From Todiramphus chloris collaris (taxonomy: Eukaryota > Chordata > Aves > Coraciiformes > Alcedinidae): DNA of 64,000 nucleotides. The notes beneath the pieces are model-generated. The model saw only the letters and a list, made by a program, of their open reading frames with translations, was not told the origin of the DNA and made no database searches. The stretch spans positions 3,473,111 through 3,537,110 of the forward strand of contig JANVCC010000021.1 of assembly GCA_025345505.1 (NCBI GenBank). The letters run 5' to 3'. Positions 62,788 through 64,000 of the stretch are shown in pieces. A program made the position numbers and the translations under genes. The first letter of the stretch is position 1, and each line of letters begins with the position of its first letter.

Positions 62788-62811
<24 letters not shown>
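62788..62811. repeat. Poly(T) tract
   Basis: About 24 consecutive T. It could be the A-tail of a minus-strand retroposed copy, but no adjacent source sequence is recognised. Confidence 0.9.
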
Positions 62812-62819
<8 letters not shown>

Positions 62820-64000
62820 GAAGGCGTTGCAAGAAAACGTGTGCAAATTAATGTTAAAGAATGGTGATTTTTAGTCTACTTCACTTGTTCTGCTCTGTTG
62901 GATGCGAGACAGTCTCTATGGAAATTCAGGCATTAAGAGTTGGGGCCACACAGATTCAAATTTGAGTTGACCTCGTTACAGTTCAGTGTTAAAAGCTGTT
63001 ACTAAAATGTCTAGAGCTTATCCTCTCAAACTGACCCTTCGGTTTCTATGGGACTGCTCCATGGAATCAGGGTTTGAAGAAGAAAATGAGTTGTATTCAC
63101 AGCACTGGGATGCCTAACTGGGAAGCATGTGGAGATGCCCGCAAGCACAGGGAAGGTTTCACTCCCTGGCTGATATCCCTGCGGGCTGATGCCTCCTTCC
63201 CCTGACTCTTGTCCCCAGGCAGCATTAACCAGAGGAGGACTGCACTGGCAGGAGGGTATGGTGGGTACTGGGATCCCACTCCTGTTGCCCCAGTGAGACA
63301 GAGCGAGACTCGCATTGAAGACCACCAAGAACCAGGTCTCAGCTCTGGCAGGAACTCCAGCCTGGAAATGCCTTCCTGAGGCACAGTGTCTGGGCTAGGG
63401 CACAGCCATGGACACAAAGGCCATGTGCAAGGTCACAATACTCCCAGAAAAAGCCCAAACTGTGAGAAACAGTAAAAAAAAGTGGTGTTAGCAAAGAGAA
63501 GGGAGAAAAATGTGGTCTGAGGAGATCCTGAAATCATCTGGGATGCATATACCATCTAGATCTGGAAGTGCTAGCGGGATTTTTTTCTAGGCAGTCTATT
63601 TTTAGTGGGGGGGATGTGAACAGTAGTAGGATATAAAAATAAAGAAATAAGATCTCAGGAGTAACCTGCGGGCAAAGCTGAAAAATATGTTTGTAAATAA
63701 AAATCAATCTACTTTTTTTTTTTTCCTATATTGTACCTGCCATTGTAATCCTTAACTGAAACTGGAAAAAAAAAAGGTCGCTCACCTCTGCATGGGAAGT
63801 ACCAGGCAAAAATGCAGACAGGAATTCTTTTTCAAATAAGCAGACCCATGAAAACCTGAGAGCTGGACTTTAAAAGGGAAACGTTGTCTTTGTTCTCTCT
63901 TCTTGTCATAACACAGGATTGACTCAGACCACAACGTTTTATACATCCATTTGTATATTAGCTCTATTATTTCTCCTTATATGGAATCTGTTCCATAAGT
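62812..64000. other. Intergenic to window end, no gene seen
   Basis: About 1.2 kb, AT-rich at the end. Minus-strand open frames at 63026-63417 are domain-free. Confidence 0.35.

Noticed and set aside
1-64000. Neuromedin S, tRNA genes, CRISPR arrays, H2B or other histone partners
   Set aside because: I looked for the neuromedin C-terminal FRPRN pattern, tRNA B-box patterns, regular spacer arrays and other histone folds and saw none.

Overview
This is a 64-kb stretch of a vertebrate nuclear genome, almost certainly a bird. Most interspersed repeats are CR1 LINE fragments, most with the usual severe 5' truncation and 3' ends close to ATTCTATG. No Alu, L1 or other mammalian repeats are visible. 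The one multi-exon gene reads as phosducin-like 3 (PDCL3).

Layout. 1-680: a CR1 tail cut by the window edge. 2.7-6.9 kb: two related histone H2A genes in tandem on the minus strand. Both have a complete histone fold, AATAAA signals downstream and splice-acceptor-like sequence just before the ATG. Their C-terminal tails point to the H2A.X class. In the left copy the SQEF motif is present but displaced by a 1-base frameshift. In the right copy the tail stops directly after SQ. 8.7-9.3 kb: antisense CR1. 11.5-12.3 kb: a CpG island with long G-runs, the PDCL3 promoter. 12.1-19.2 kb: PDCL3 on the plus strand, with six coding exons (exon 1 codes only Met-Gln), 240 residues and an intact frame; an antisense CR1 lies in intron 4. 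19.2-21.8 kb: candidate 3' UTR with several poly(A) signals.

24.9-38.1 kb: a CR1-rich zone with six or more insertions, including one CR1 nested inside another, a composite of two subfamilies, and a longer copy that keeps degenerate reverse-transcriptase sequence. 38.1-59.9 kb: about 22 kb with no recognisable CR1 and no convincing gene. It contains an AT-rich block (about 48.8-49.5 kb) that looks like candidate conserved regulatory DNA, a small CpG-rich patch near 51.1 kb, and short tandem repeats. 59.9-64 kb: one more CR1 fragment, then non-coding sequence with a CpG-containing patch near 62.5-62.7 kb.

The most noteworthy content is the tandem pair of divergent, polyadenylated H2A.X-like genes upstream of PDCL3 with differently altered phospho-tails. 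Everything else looks like ordinary avian genic and intergenic DNA. All calls rest on reading the sequence; no database or alignment was run.
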